A stretch of DNA of 64,000 nt from Candidatus Gastranaerophilales bacterium (GTDB taxonomy: Bacteria > Cyanobacteriota > Vampirovibrionia > Gastranaerophilales > Gastranaerophilaceae): NCBI GenBank assembly GCA_944324455.1, contig CALUWJ010000004.1, positions 80,053 to 144,052 of the forward strand, read 5' to 3'. This document shows, piece by piece, positions 1 through 7,544 of this stretch. A model generated the notes under the pieces. The model saw only the letters and a program-made list of their open reading frames with translations. It searched no databases and was not told where the DNA came from. Within the stretch, counting starts at the first letter, position 1; each line of letters starts with the position of its first letter. The translations under genes and the position numbers were made by a program.

Positions 1-53
1 TCATCATAATTGTTTATTCTCCACCAGTGTCTATTTAATTTCTTTATTATTAT

Positions 54-845
54 ATGATATTATATATTTATATGCAAACTATTACTTATTTAAATGACTG
101 TTTTAATAAAAATAAATTATCCAGATGGCCCGATAATATTATGCCTTTGAAAGTTTTTATCGGCAAATTTAATTGGTATAAATCTCAAGGTAAAAACGAT
201 GAATACAAATATACTCAAATGATTATAGACGGTTTTAATCTTTGGGAACAATTATCAGGGGGTATTGTTTCATTTGAGAGGACTATGAATATCTATGATT
301 CACAAATTAATATTGATTGGAAAAGAGTAGATAGAAAATCTTTGGGTAATTGTACTTTTAATTTTGATAAATTGGGAAGATATTATTCGGCTGAGCTTTC
401 AATAGGGCTATCAGACGGAATTATTCATCATCAATATATGGATGAAAATGAAGTCTTTCACACAATAATCCATGAAATTGGTCATAGTGTCGGTTTAGGA
501 CACTCAAAAACCAAAGGAGATATTATGTATGTACCTCATGAATATGGGGTTGTTAATATTTCACAAAATGACCTAATGACCCTTAAATGGCTCTATAAAT
601 TACCGGTAGGTAAGACACAAAGCGAAATTTTATCAATGTATCCAAATTATGGTGCAGCTGACGTTGATGATTTGATATTGAAAATAAATAACGAAGGTTA
701 TAAATCTGATTTTGAAAAAACAAAAGATTCTTTAATAAATTCATCTCAACAAAAAGATTTACTTCAGGAAAATGAAAATATAGGCGATTTAAAAAAATAT
801 TTAATGCAGATTAATAACATAAAAATCAATTATAAAAATAAATAA
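54..845 (+). CDS. Matrixin-like zinc metalloprotease, no signal peptide
   Basis: Putative metzincin-clan peptidase (M10A/matrixin-like). The zinc-binding motif HEIGHSVGLGH is at about residues 140-150 (ligands His140, His144, His150; general base Glu141), followed by a Met-turn Met158 in GDIMY, which is the complete metzincin signature. The N-terminal part (residues 25-120) looks like the usual beta-sheet half of a matrixin catalytic domain. The C-terminal 65 residues are charged and of unknown role. No signal peptide or propeptide is visible, which is odd for a family that is usually secreted. An in-frame stop lies at 36-38, so no longer ORF exists here. The ATG at 72 is an equally good start and neither has a ribosome-binding site. 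radA follows 26 nt downstream on the same strand. Substrate unknown. Confidence 0.75.
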   Translation: MILYIYMQTITYLNDCFNKNKLSRWPDNIMPLKVFIGKFNWYKSQGKNDEYKYTQMIIDGFNLWEQLSGGIVSFERTMNIYDSQINIDWKRVDRKSLGNCTFNFDKLGRYYSAELSIGLSDGIIHHQYMDENEVFHTIIHEIGHSVGLGHSKTKGDIMYVPHEYGVVNISQNDLMTLKWLYKLPVGKTQSEILSMYPNYGAADVDDLILKINNEGYKSDFEKTKDSLINSSQQKDLLQENENIGDLKKYLMQINNIKINYKNK

Positions 846-856
846 TAAAATTTCTA

Positions 857-865
857 TGCTAGAAT
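857..865 (+). promoter_or_regulatory. Extended -10 element of radA; probable leaderless start
   Basis: TGC-TAGAAT at 857-865 fits an extended -10 (TGn-TAnnnT) and ends six nt before the radA ATG at 872. A transcript starting 6-8 nt after the hexamer would begin at or next to the start codon. No convincing -35 is visible, as is common with extended -10 promoters. A weak AGG close to the ATG is the only ribosome-binding candidate. Confidence 0.45.
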
Positions 866-871
866 AGGTCT

Positions 872-2266
872 ATGGCTAAAGTAAAATCAAAATGGGTTTG
901 TCAAAATTGCGGTTATGAATCTTTTTCATATCTTGGAAAATGCCCTGATTGTAATCAATTCGGTGTTTTTGTTGAAGAAATTACAACACCTTTAACTAAA
1001 ATAGATTCATCTAAACCATCTAATATAGTTACTGAAAATAAAATATCTACAATTAAAGATATAGAGCTTGATGAAAAAATTCGATTTAAAACAAATATAG
1101 AAGAATTAAACAGAGTATTAGGCGGCGGGTTTGTTCAGGGGTCATTGCTGCTTTTAGCAGGAGATCCCGGAATAGGTAAATCTACTTTAGTATTACAAAC
1201 CACAAAAAGTATTTGTGAAACAAAGCTTGATGGAAAAAATTTAAAAGTTCTTTACGTTTGCGCTGAAGAAAGTCCCTTGCAAGTTAAATTGAGGGCCAAA
1301 AGATTAAATGTTGAGCCTGAAGGGTTATATTTAACAAATCAAGTTTGCATTGATGAAGTTATAAAACAAATTGATGAAATAAAACCCGATTTTTTAATTG
1401 TGGATAGTATTCAATCTGTTTTTTGCGCAAATATTTCTTCATCTTCAGGAAGCGTATCTCAAATAAGAGAATGCACAAATGTTTTAATGCGAATTGCAAA
1501 ACAAAAAAATATAACAACAATAATAATAGGTCATGTTACAAAAGAAGGAAATATTGCCGGTCCAAAGGTTTTAGAGCACATGGTTGATTGTGTTATTAAT
1601 TTTGAGGGGGATAAATATAAGCAATATAGGCTTTTAAGATGTATTAAAAACCGTTTTGGGACAATATCGGAAGTTGGCGTATTTAAAATGGAGGATAATG
1701 GATTAATTGAGCTTAATTCTGCCTCTCAAATGCTTTTAGAAAGACCAAAAGATGCTTCAGGAAGTGCAATTGTGGCAACTTTAGAGGGCAGCAGAATATT
1801 TTTGCACGAAATTCAAGCGCTTGTTGGTTCAACAAATTATTCCAACCCAAGACGAGTGGCGGTTGGATTAGAATATAACAGGCTTTTGCAGGTTTTGGCG
1901 GTTTTAGAAAAAAAAGTCGGACTCAATTTATCAAAACAAGATGTTTATGTTAATGTAGTTGGCGGAATTGATATAATAGAACCTAGTTACGACCTTGCTT
2001 TGTGTCTTGCAATAATTAGTTCAATAAGAGATATTCCGATTAATCCTTTTGTTATTGTTATTGGCGAAGTTGGGCTTTTAGGCGAAATTCGATATGTGGA
2101 TAATATCGAAAGACGCTTAAAAGAGGCTTTTAAATTGGGCTTTAAAAAAGCTATTATTCCAAAAGTAAATAACACAGTTTTTGATAAAATAAGTTCTATC
2201 GGGCTTGAAATCGTGCAGGTTGAAAAAATAACCGATGCGATTATTCAAGGTTTGAAACAAGATTAA
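872..2266 (+). CDS. radA: DNA repair protein RadA/Sms
   Basis: RadA is a RecA-like DNA-dependent ATPase that helps branch migration and processing of recombination intermediates. All family landmarks are present in the 464 residues: N-terminal C4 zinc finger (Cys10, Cys13, Cys24, Cys27), Walker A GDPGIGKST at 97-105, Walker B FLIVDS at about 174-179, the RadA-specific KNRFG motif at 259-263, and a C-terminal Lon-protease-like domain from about 300. Length is normal for the family. The ATG sits directly after an extended -10 element, so the message is probably leaderless. The gene ends in a 4-nt convergent overlap with a minus-strand small gene. Confidence 0.97.
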   Translation: MAKVKSKWVCQNCGYESFSYLGKCPDCNQFGVFVEEITTPLTKIDSSKPSNIVTENKISTIKDIELDEKIRFKTNIEELNRVLGGGFVQGSLLLLAGDPGIGKSTLVLQTTKSICETKLDGKNLKVLYVCAEESPLQVKLRAKRLNVEPEGLYLTNQVCIDEVIKQIDEIKPDFLIVDSIQSVFCANISSSSGSVSQIRECTNVLMRIAKQKNITTIIIGHVTKEGNIAGPKVLEHMVDCVINFEGDKYKQYRLLRCIKNRFGTISEVGVFKMEDNGLIELNSASQMLLERPKDASGSAIVATLEGSRIFLHEIQALVGSTNYSNPRRVAVGLEYNRLLQVLAVLEKKVGLNLSKQDVYVNVVGGIDIIEPSYDLALCLAIISSIRDIPINPFVIVIGEVGLLGEIRYVDNIERRLKEAFKLGFKKAIIPKVNNTVFDKISSIGLEIVQVEKITDAIIQGLKQD

Positions 2267-2571
2267 AGTGCTAAACAGGATTTTAGATATCCTATTGTTT
2301 GAACTTTGTTTTCATATAAATATCGAACAAAATTCAAGTATTCACCTTGTCTTGATGCAAGAGTGATATTGATTTCAAAGCCATCCGAGCAAAAAGGTTC
2401 ATAGTCGTATATTACATAGTTATTATATTTACTTTTCCACTCTTTTTTTTCAATTCTGCATCTATACTCCCATGCTAAGTTTTCTAGCCATGGCAAAAGT
2501 TCTTTTGAAATGTTCTTGAATTCAGTAAAAAAATACTGATCATTTTGGTTGTATGTTTTATCTGTAATCAT
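2263..2571 (-). CDS. Small protein of unknown function
   Basis: A 102-residue soluble protein that I do not recognise; it is rich in Tyr, Trp and charged residues and has no signal peptide or membrane segment. I chose the ATG at 2571 because AGAGG stands six nt upstream; the in-frame ATG at 2586 lies five codons further out and has no such site. The 3' end overlaps the end of radA by 4 nt in convergent orientation. The ribosome-binding site is part of a long inverted repeat (2572-2626), described separately, which could hide it in the mRNA. It may be the last gene of the minus-strand run that starts near 8.7 kb, or have its own promoter. Confidence 0.6.
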   Translation of the reverse strand: MITDKTYNQNDQYFFTEFKNISKELLPWLENLAWEYRCRIEKKEWKSKYNNYVIYDYEPFCSDGFEINITLASRQGEYLNFVRYLYENKVQTIGYLKSCLAL

Positions 2572-2626
2572 AAAAAACCTCTGCATTATATCTTTTATTA
2601 ATCTAAGATATTTATAGAGGTTTTTT
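2572..2626 (-). promoter_or_regulatory. Inverted repeat that pairs with the ribosome-binding site of the 2571 gene
   Basis: On the minus strand the leader reads AAAAAACCTCT (2626-2616), about 33 nt, then AGAGGTTTTTT (2582-2572) and immediately ATG. The 11-nt arms are perfectly complementary and the downstream arm contains the AGAGG Shine-Dalgarno. A nested 7-bp stem (2588-2594 with 2605-2611) extends the fold. It could act as an RBS-masking hairpin or RNA thermometer. Alternatively it is a weak bidirectional terminator, since the arms end in A/T runs; the window's clear terminators have much shorter loops. Confidence 0.5.
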
Positions 2627-2668
2627 AATATGCTATGGGATTATTATAAGTTGTCTTATGTACTATAT

Positions 2669-3064
2669 TTATGCTGAAACATTTAGATATATGTTGTGTT
2701 TATTGGATTGAATTTGATGATTATTTATATGATTTGCTTGAAGAAATCTGTTTTGAGCTTTTTTTAACCCAAGCCTGTCTTGAACCAATGATAAAATCAT
2801 TGTTGGCATTTCACCTGTTTGAGGGTTTTTTGTTTTTAAAAGTTTTTGAGCGCAAATTTCACTTGCTCTTTCAGATAAATCAATATAATTATCATCATTT
2901 AAATCTAGTGATTGAGCGTCATATACATCAATATTATTTTTTGCTGCATAATTTTTAATTGAGATTTTTGGAGCGTTATTAAATTCTTTATATGCTTTAC
3001 TAATAGATTTTTTAATAAATCTATTTGAAACATAAGCTTTTGTAGGTTTAATTGTATTTTCCAT
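2669..3064 (-). CDS. Small protein with one EF-hand-type calcium loop
   Basis: A 131-residue basic protein without signal peptide or membrane segment; family unknown. A 12-residue stretch, DLNDDNYIDLSE, fits the EF-hand loop consensus (acidic or Asn at 1, 3, 5, Ile at 8, Glu at 12), so calcium binding by a single loop is plausible. The start at 3064 is preceded by AAAGG at seven nt; the longer reading frame back to 3142 overlaps the ispD stop and lacks such a site. Calcium-binding and partner roles are inferred only from the loop. Confidence 0.6.
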   Translation of the reverse strand: MENTIKPTKAYVSNRFIKKSISKAYKEFNNAPKISIKNYAAKNNIDVYDAQSLDLNDDNYIDLSERASEICAQKLLKTKNPQTGEMPTMILSLVQDRLGLKKAQNRFLQANHINNHQIQSNKHNIYLNVSA

Positions 3065-3080
3065 TTTTTGCCTTTCGATA

Positions 3081-3101
3081 TTTATTGTTGGTGACAATAA
3101 A
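3081..3101 (-). promoter_or_regulatory. 8-bp hairpin/operator upstream of the EF-hand gene
   Basis: TTTATTGT (3081-3088) and ACAATAAA (3094-3101) are perfect inverted arms around a 5-nt spacer, 17 nt upstream of the start codon and just outside the ribosome-binding site. A TTGTCA-like -35 candidate lies further upstream on the minus strand, near the end of ispD, so this could be an operator or leader hairpin for a separate promoter. There is no T tract typical of a terminator. Confidence 0.35.
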
Positions 3102-3141
3102 TAATAAAAACATAAATATTGATTATTGACAAAAAATAGCA

Positions 3142-3789
3142 TTATATTAAGTTTTGTTGCAAATCATCTTTGGTTGTAATTTTTTTATTAGTTATTAAGC
3201 CTTCAAGAATATAGACGTCAGCCCCGTATTTTTCAACCATAGAACAATCATCAGTGAAATTAGGGTCGTTTTTATATAATAGATGGACTTTTTTAATTAA
3301 ATCAAAATCAAAGCACTGAGGAGTTTGCGCTTGGAATATTGTTTTTCTGTCTAGTGTTTTAATGATTTTTCCATCTTGAACTTCTTTAATTGTGTCAATC
3401 GCATAGATTCCTACTAAAACAGCTTTTTTTTGATAAGTTAAATCAATCGCTTTTTTAATTGTTTCTTTTTCGATAAATGGTCTTGCGCCGTCATGGATTA
3501 AAACAATTTTAGGTTTAGAACACATCATAAGCCCGTTATATACACTCTTTTGGCGAGTTTCGCCGGCAGGAGCAAATTTGATTTTATTGCAATATAATTT
3601 TGAATTTAAAATATGGTTTTTTATATCATCTTTAGATGGAATAATTATTTCATCAGCTAAATCAAGAAATTTTGAAATTGTAGTTTCAATAACGCTTTTA
3701 TCATTAATTTTTTCTAAAAGCTTATTTGAACCAAAACGAGTTGAATTTCCGCCGGATGTTATAATTGCGCTAATTTCAATATTATTCAA
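3142..3789 (-). CDS. ispD: 2-C-methyl-D-erythritol 4-phosphate cytidylyltransferase
   Basis: Third enzyme of the non-mevalonate (MEP) isoprenoid pathway: CTP + MEP gives CDP-methylerythritol. The 215 residues show the nucleotide-binding loop SGGNSTRFGSNK near residues 12-23 (variant of the usual AAGxGxRxG), HDGARPF at 99-105 and QTPQCF near 160, all typical of IspD. The start is TTG at 3789, with AGAGG about 11 nt upstream, and the reading frame overlaps the end of thiL by 8 nt, so translational coupling is likely. Together with the prenyl synthase at 46.5 kb it supports MEP-based isoprenoid synthesis. Confidence 0.93.
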   Translation of the reverse strand: MNNIEISAIITSGGNSTRFGSNKLLEKINDKSVIETTISKFLDLADEIIIPSKDDIKNHILNSKLYCNKIKFAPAGETRQKSVYNGLMMCSKPKIVLIHDGARPFIEKETIKKAIDLTYQKKAVLVGIYAIDTIKEVQDGKIIKTLDRKTIFQAQTPQCFDFDLIKKVHLLYKNDPNFTDDCSMVEKYGADVYILEGLITNKKITTKDDLQQNLI

Positions 3790-4654
3790 AATGCTTAAAT
3801 CCTCTGTAATCTACTTTTTTATTATCTATATAAACGCCCTTACCCTCTTTTACAACTCCTATTTTTATAAGTCCTTTGATTTTTTTAAAATCATCAACAG
3901 AAAGGCATATAACGGGGCAATAATCTTCTCCGCCAAAAAGAACAAGATTTTTATTATCGATTTTTTTGGGAATTAAATCATAATTTACATCTATTCTAAC
4001 ATTACTTTTAGATGAAATTTGATATAAACAATCAAATAAGCCGTCTGATGAATCCATCATAGCATAAGGGTTTTTAGTAAGGGTTGCAATTTTTGATGTA
4101 ATCTTTTCAAATAATGGCGGATTTTTATGATATTCAATGAAATAATTGTCTTTTAAACCGTTTTTTAAATCCTCTAAACCTTTAGCGCTTGAACCGAATT
4201 CACCAACAGCTGCCACAATATAGTCTTTTTTAGCATTTTTCCTTGATGAAATATTTCGATTTTTATAATCTCCTAAAATTGTAATTGAAATTGAAAGTTT
4301 ATCTGCTTTTGTTAAATCACCGCCAATTAATTTAATATTATATTTTTCAATCGTATCATTTAAGCCTTGATAAAATTCTTTTATAAATTTTTCATCTAAT
4401 TTCCCTGATAAACCTATTAATATATATTTTGGTTTTGCTCCGGAAACTAAAATATCAGAAATGTTAACTAAAACAGCTTTTCTTGCTATTTCATAAGGCG
4501 TCATAAAATTAAATGAAAAATGAACATTTTCAATTAAACAATCTTTTGAAATTGCAAGTTTATATTCATCAAGATAAGCGCAATCATCGCCCAGATAACT
4601 TGAAGAAGTAAGAGTATCAGAAATTATTTTTAAAAATTCAAATTCTTTATTCAT
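3782..4654 (-). CDS. thiL: Thiamine-monophosphate kinase
   Basis: ThiL phosphorylates thiamine monophosphate to the active cofactor thiamine diphosphate. The 290-residue protein has the PurM/ThiL-type fold signatures: LGDDCAYL near the N-terminus (metal/nucleotide-binding acidic residues), a NISDILVSGAKP motif, a GGDLTKAD motif, DSSDGL near residue 200 and FGGEDY near residue 240. It is slightly short for ThiL and divergent, but all the key acidic motifs are there. Overlaps of 8 nt with aroQ upstream and ispD downstream put it in a tight cofactor/metabolism operon. Confidence 0.88.
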   Translation of the reverse strand: MNKEFEFLKIISDTLTSSSYLGDDCAYLDEYKLAISKDCLIENVHFSFNFMTPYEIARKAVLVNISDILVSGAKPKYILIGLSGKLDEKFIKEFYQGLNDTIEKYNIKLIGGDLTKADKLSISITILGDYKNRNISSRKNAKKDYIVAAVGEFGSSAKGLEDLKNGLKDNYFIEYHKNPPLFEKITSKIATLTKNPYAMMDSSDGLFDCLYQISSKSNVRIDVNYDLIPKKIDNKNLVLFGGEDYCPVICLSVDDFKKIKGLIKIGVVKEGKGVYIDNKKVDYRGFKHFE

Positions 4655-5087
4655 TTTTTAAATAATCATAAAGCCCTAAAAGCGCCATTTTATAACTTGT
4701 TTTATTAAAACCTGCAACTGAGCCTATGCAAGATGAAGCTGTAAAAGAATTTTTTCTGTAATCTTCTCTTGAATATATGTTAGACAAATGAACTTCAACC
4801 GCCTTTATTTTTGTTGCTTTAATGGCATCAGAAATTGCAATACTTGTATGAGTATATGCGGCAGGATTAATTATTAAGCCGTCATAATTTTTGATTGAAT
4901 GGATTTTATCTATTATTTCACCTTCGTGGTTTGATTGGAAAAAATCAAGCTTGATATCATCTGAAAGATTTTTTGCAAATTCAACTAATTCTTGATTTAT
5001 ATCTTCTAATGTTGTTGAGCCATAAATTTCAGGCTCTCTTGTCCCTAATAAATTAAGGTTTGGACCATTTATAACTAAAATTTTCAT
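4647..5087 (-). CDS. aroQ: Type II 3-dehydroquinate dehydratase
   Basis: Catalyses the third step of the shikimate pathway, dehydration of 3-dehydroquinate. It is 146 residues, exactly the size of the small type II enzyme. NGPNLNLLGTREPEIYG covers the flexible active-site lid with catalytic Tyr22; QSNHEGE, INPAAYTHTS and EVHLSNIYSRE (His100 region) are the other conserved blocks. ATG at 5087 has AAGGA at seven nt. It lies between ribD (12 nt away) and thiL (8-nt overlap). Confidence 0.96.
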   Translation of the reverse strand: MKILVINGPNLNLLGTREPEIYGSTTLEDINQELVEFAKNLSDDIKLDFFQSNHEGEIIDKIHSIKNYDGLIINPAAYTHTSIAISDAIKATKIKAVEVHLSNIYSREDYRKNSFTASSCIGSVAGFNKTSYKMALLGLYDYLKNE

Positions 5088-5099
5088 CTTAAATTCCTT

Positions 5100-6152
5100 T
5101 TATTTTTTAATTTTACCATTAATTAAAAAATTATCATCAAATCTTTTTATTTTAATATTTTCAAGTTCAATTGCTTCGCCAACTTCATCAATCAATATAT
5201 CATCAACATAATTTAAGCCTGAGCCAAAAATTTTAGGTGCAAAAAAATGATTAATTTCATCAATTTCATTATTTTTTAAAAGCAAAGAATTTAACCCTTG
5301 ACCTGCTTCAATCATTATTGAATATATATTCATTTCATAGAGTTTTTTGAATAATTCATCAAAATTTGTGAAATTAATTTGTTCAATATCTTTTTTTAAA
5401 TTGATTTTTGAATTGTTAATTAAAATTTTTCTAACTCCATCATCATTAAAAACATTATAATCAAGAGGAACTTTGTTATTAGGGTCAAAAATTATTCTAA
5501 TTGGAGATTTTTTATTTTTTAAACGTACATTTAACCTTGGATTATCAGCTAGAATTGTGCCTGAAGCAGACACTATTGCTTGATATGAATTTCTTAATTT
5601 TTGCACTTCAAGCCTTGCTTTTTCATTTGTAATCCATTTTGATTTATTGTTTATGGTTGCTATTTTAGCATCCAATGTAGTCGCTGTTTTAAGCATTACA
5701 TAGGGTTTTTTAGTTAGAATATTTTTTATAAAAACTTTATTTAATTCTTTTGCTTCATCTTCTAAAACTCCTGATATAACTTCAATAGAAGCATCTTTTA
5801 ATTTTTTAATGCCGTTATATCTTACAATAGGATTAACATCAGCCATTGCAATTACAACTTTTTTAATTCCTGATTGAATTATTAAATCAGCGCAAGGCGG
5901 GGTTTTTCCATAATGGGAACAAGGTTCAAGATTAACAATTAAAGTTTTATTTTTAGTGTTGCCTTTTGCATTTTTAATTGCTTCAACTTCAGCGTGGGCT
6001 TTTCCGTATTCTTTATGGTATCCGGATGAAACTATTTCTTTTTTTTCTTCATCCCAAATAATCGCTCCCACAAAAGGATTGGGCATATTTTTACCCTTGG
6101 ATAGTTTTGCAAGTGCAAAACATTTTTTCATTAGTTGATTATAAGTTTTCAT
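5100..6152 (-). CDS. ribD: Bifunctional riboflavin biosynthesis deaminase/reductase
   Basis: Two-domain enzyme of riboflavin synthesis. The N-terminal deaminase shows HAEVEA (His53, Glu55) and EPCSHYGKTPPC (Cys78, Cys87), the zinc-binding and catalytic residues of the cytidine-deaminase fold. The C-terminal half, from about residue 150 (KPYVMLKTATTLDAKIA), is the NADPH-dependent reductase. 350 residues is normal. No other riboflavin gene is adjacent; the start overlaps the end of the CpaF-like gene by 14 nt and no ribosome-binding site is evident, so coupling is likely. Confidence 0.95.
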   Translation of the reverse strand: MKTYNQLMKKCFALAKLSKGKNMPNPFVGAIIWDEEKKEIVSSGYHKEYGKAHAEVEAIKNAKGNTKNKTLIVNLEPCSHYGKTPPCADLIIQSGIKKVVIAMADVNPIVRYNGIKKLKDASIEVISGVLEDEAKELNKVFIKNILTKKPYVMLKTATTLDAKIATINNKSKWITNEKARLEVQKLRNSYQAIVSASGTILADNPRLNVRLKNKKSPIRIIFDPNNKVPLDYNVFNDDGVRKILINNSKINLKKDIEQINFTNFDELFKKLYEMNIYSIMIEAGQGLNSLLLKNNEIDEINHFFAPKIFGSGLNYVDDILIDEVGEAIELENIKIKRFDDNFLINGKIKK

Positions 6153-7542
6153 TATTTTCTTGTTGGATATTTTCTTCTTCTATTTGAATTTCTTCATTTT
6201 CTAATGATTCTATTTCATTATTTTTCATATTTTGTTTTAGTTCTTCAAATTTTTCTTGAGCTTTAATCATTAATTCCTCTGCTGAAAGCTCTTTATTTTC
6301 TTCTTTTTCTTCTTCTTGAATACTAAAATCTTTCTTGAATTTTTTTAAAATTTCAAGATTAACTTTTTTGCTTTGGTCATATAAAGATTCATTTTTTGTT
6401 GGTTTATGGTAAGTGTGTTTATAGTCTTTATCAAATATGTTTGAGCTTACAGGTAGAGAATTCATCTTTATTTCTTCAAAAAAGTCTGGAATAAAACCGC
6501 AGGATTTGTGTTCTGCTTGATTATATCTAAAAATATCTCTGATTGAATAATTGTTATTCATATCTATATTAATCTGAGAAATTGAAGAAATAACTCTTTT
6601 ATTTAATTCATCTTTTTTAACGAAAATAATTAGTTCGCAGAATTTATATGCAAGAGTTTTAGCTATATTATAATCTAATTTCGGGTTGTCTTTTAGAATT
6701 TCCAGTGCAATTTTTTCAAAAGCTTCTTTTGGGTTTTTTGCTTCAATGGTTAAGATAATCCCTTTTGCGCCGGAGATTATTTTTTCATTAATAAAGCTTA
6801 GAGTTTTTTTGTTGCAGTCATTTATAAAAATTCTATCAGGATTAGACATAAATATTGAGTTTAGAATTTCTAATTCTTCTTTTTTATCTATAATGTTTGA
6901 AAAGTCAAAATTTGAAAAATTTGAACTTTCGTTTTTGATTTCTGAACCATAATCTATTATTGTACCCCTATTGTTAGAGGGAAGATTTTTTAAAAGTGTA
7001 GATAGTATTGTTGTTTTAAGAGTGCTTCTTTCGCCTGCTATGATTATATTTGTTCTAAGAGTCGCAATTGCTTCTAAGATAAGCGCAATTTCTTTTGATA
7101 TTGATTGGCTTTCTTGAAGTGCTTGAAAGCTGGCATGGCAATCTTTATAGCATTTTACATACATTGTTGCATTTGATGATAATGGAGGCAGAGTTGCAAC
7201 AACATTAATCCCTAATTTATGGTTAAATTTTATATATGGGTTTTGTTCATCTATTTTATAACCTATATTTTGAGCGTATTTTTTAATCAAATTTTCAAGC
7301 TGAACATTATCTCTGTATGTAGTTGTGCTTTTGTGGGTTTTATTGTTTCTTTCAATGTAGATATTTTTTGCGCCGTTGACATAGATTGAATTTAGCTCAT
7401 CATCAGCTAAAAATGTATCAATTACTCCCAGTGAAACAATGTTTTGAGCAATTGAATCATTTTGATAGTATTGTACTGGTTCTTTTTCTTCTTTTGTTTC
7501 ATTTAATTTAGTTGTTGTATTAAGTCTATCTTTTAATGACAA
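6139..7542 (-). CDS. CpaF/TadA-like secretion ATPase with degenerate active site
   Basis: The fold and order match CpaF/TadA ATPases of Tad pili, but the catalytic motifs are altered. The P-loop region at 170-178 reads GERSTLKTT, so the second Gly before Lys is replaced by Leu. The Walker B region at 234-243 reads NPDRIFINDC instead of a DRxxxGE form. The His box reads GAKGIILTIEAKNP where CpaF has a G-H-x-G-S box with a later His. The last 90 residues are a Glu/Lys-rich coiled-coil-like tail. It starts at TTG (7542) behind GGGAG. It follows a CpaE-like gene by two nt, yet no TadB/C platform, pilin, secretin or prepilin peptidase is nearby. It could still bind ATP via Lys176; hydrolysis is doubtful. 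Confidence 0.7.
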   Translation of the reverse strand: MSLKDRLNTTTKLNETKEEKEPVQYYQNDSIAQNIVSLGVIDTFLADDELNSIYVNGAKNIYIERNNKTHKSTTTYRDNVQLENLIKKYAQNIGYKIDEQNPYIKFNHKLGINVVATLPPLSSNATMYVKCYKDCHASFQALQESQSISKEIALILEAIATLRTNIIIAGERSTLKTTILSTLLKNLPSNNRGTIIDYGSEIKNESSNFSNFDFSNIIDKKEELEILNSIFMSNPDRIFINDCNKKTLSFINEKIISGAKGIILTIEAKNPKEAFEKIALEILKDNPKLDYNIAKTLAYKFCELIIFVKKDELNKRVISSISQINIDMNNNYSIRDIFRYNQAEHKSCGFIPDFFEEIKMNSLPVSSNIFDKDYKHTYHKPTKNESLYDQSKKVNLEILKKFKKDFSIQEEEKEENKELSAEELMIKAQEKFEELKQNMKNNEIESLENEEIQIEEENIQQENNENL

Positions 7543-7544
7543 TT

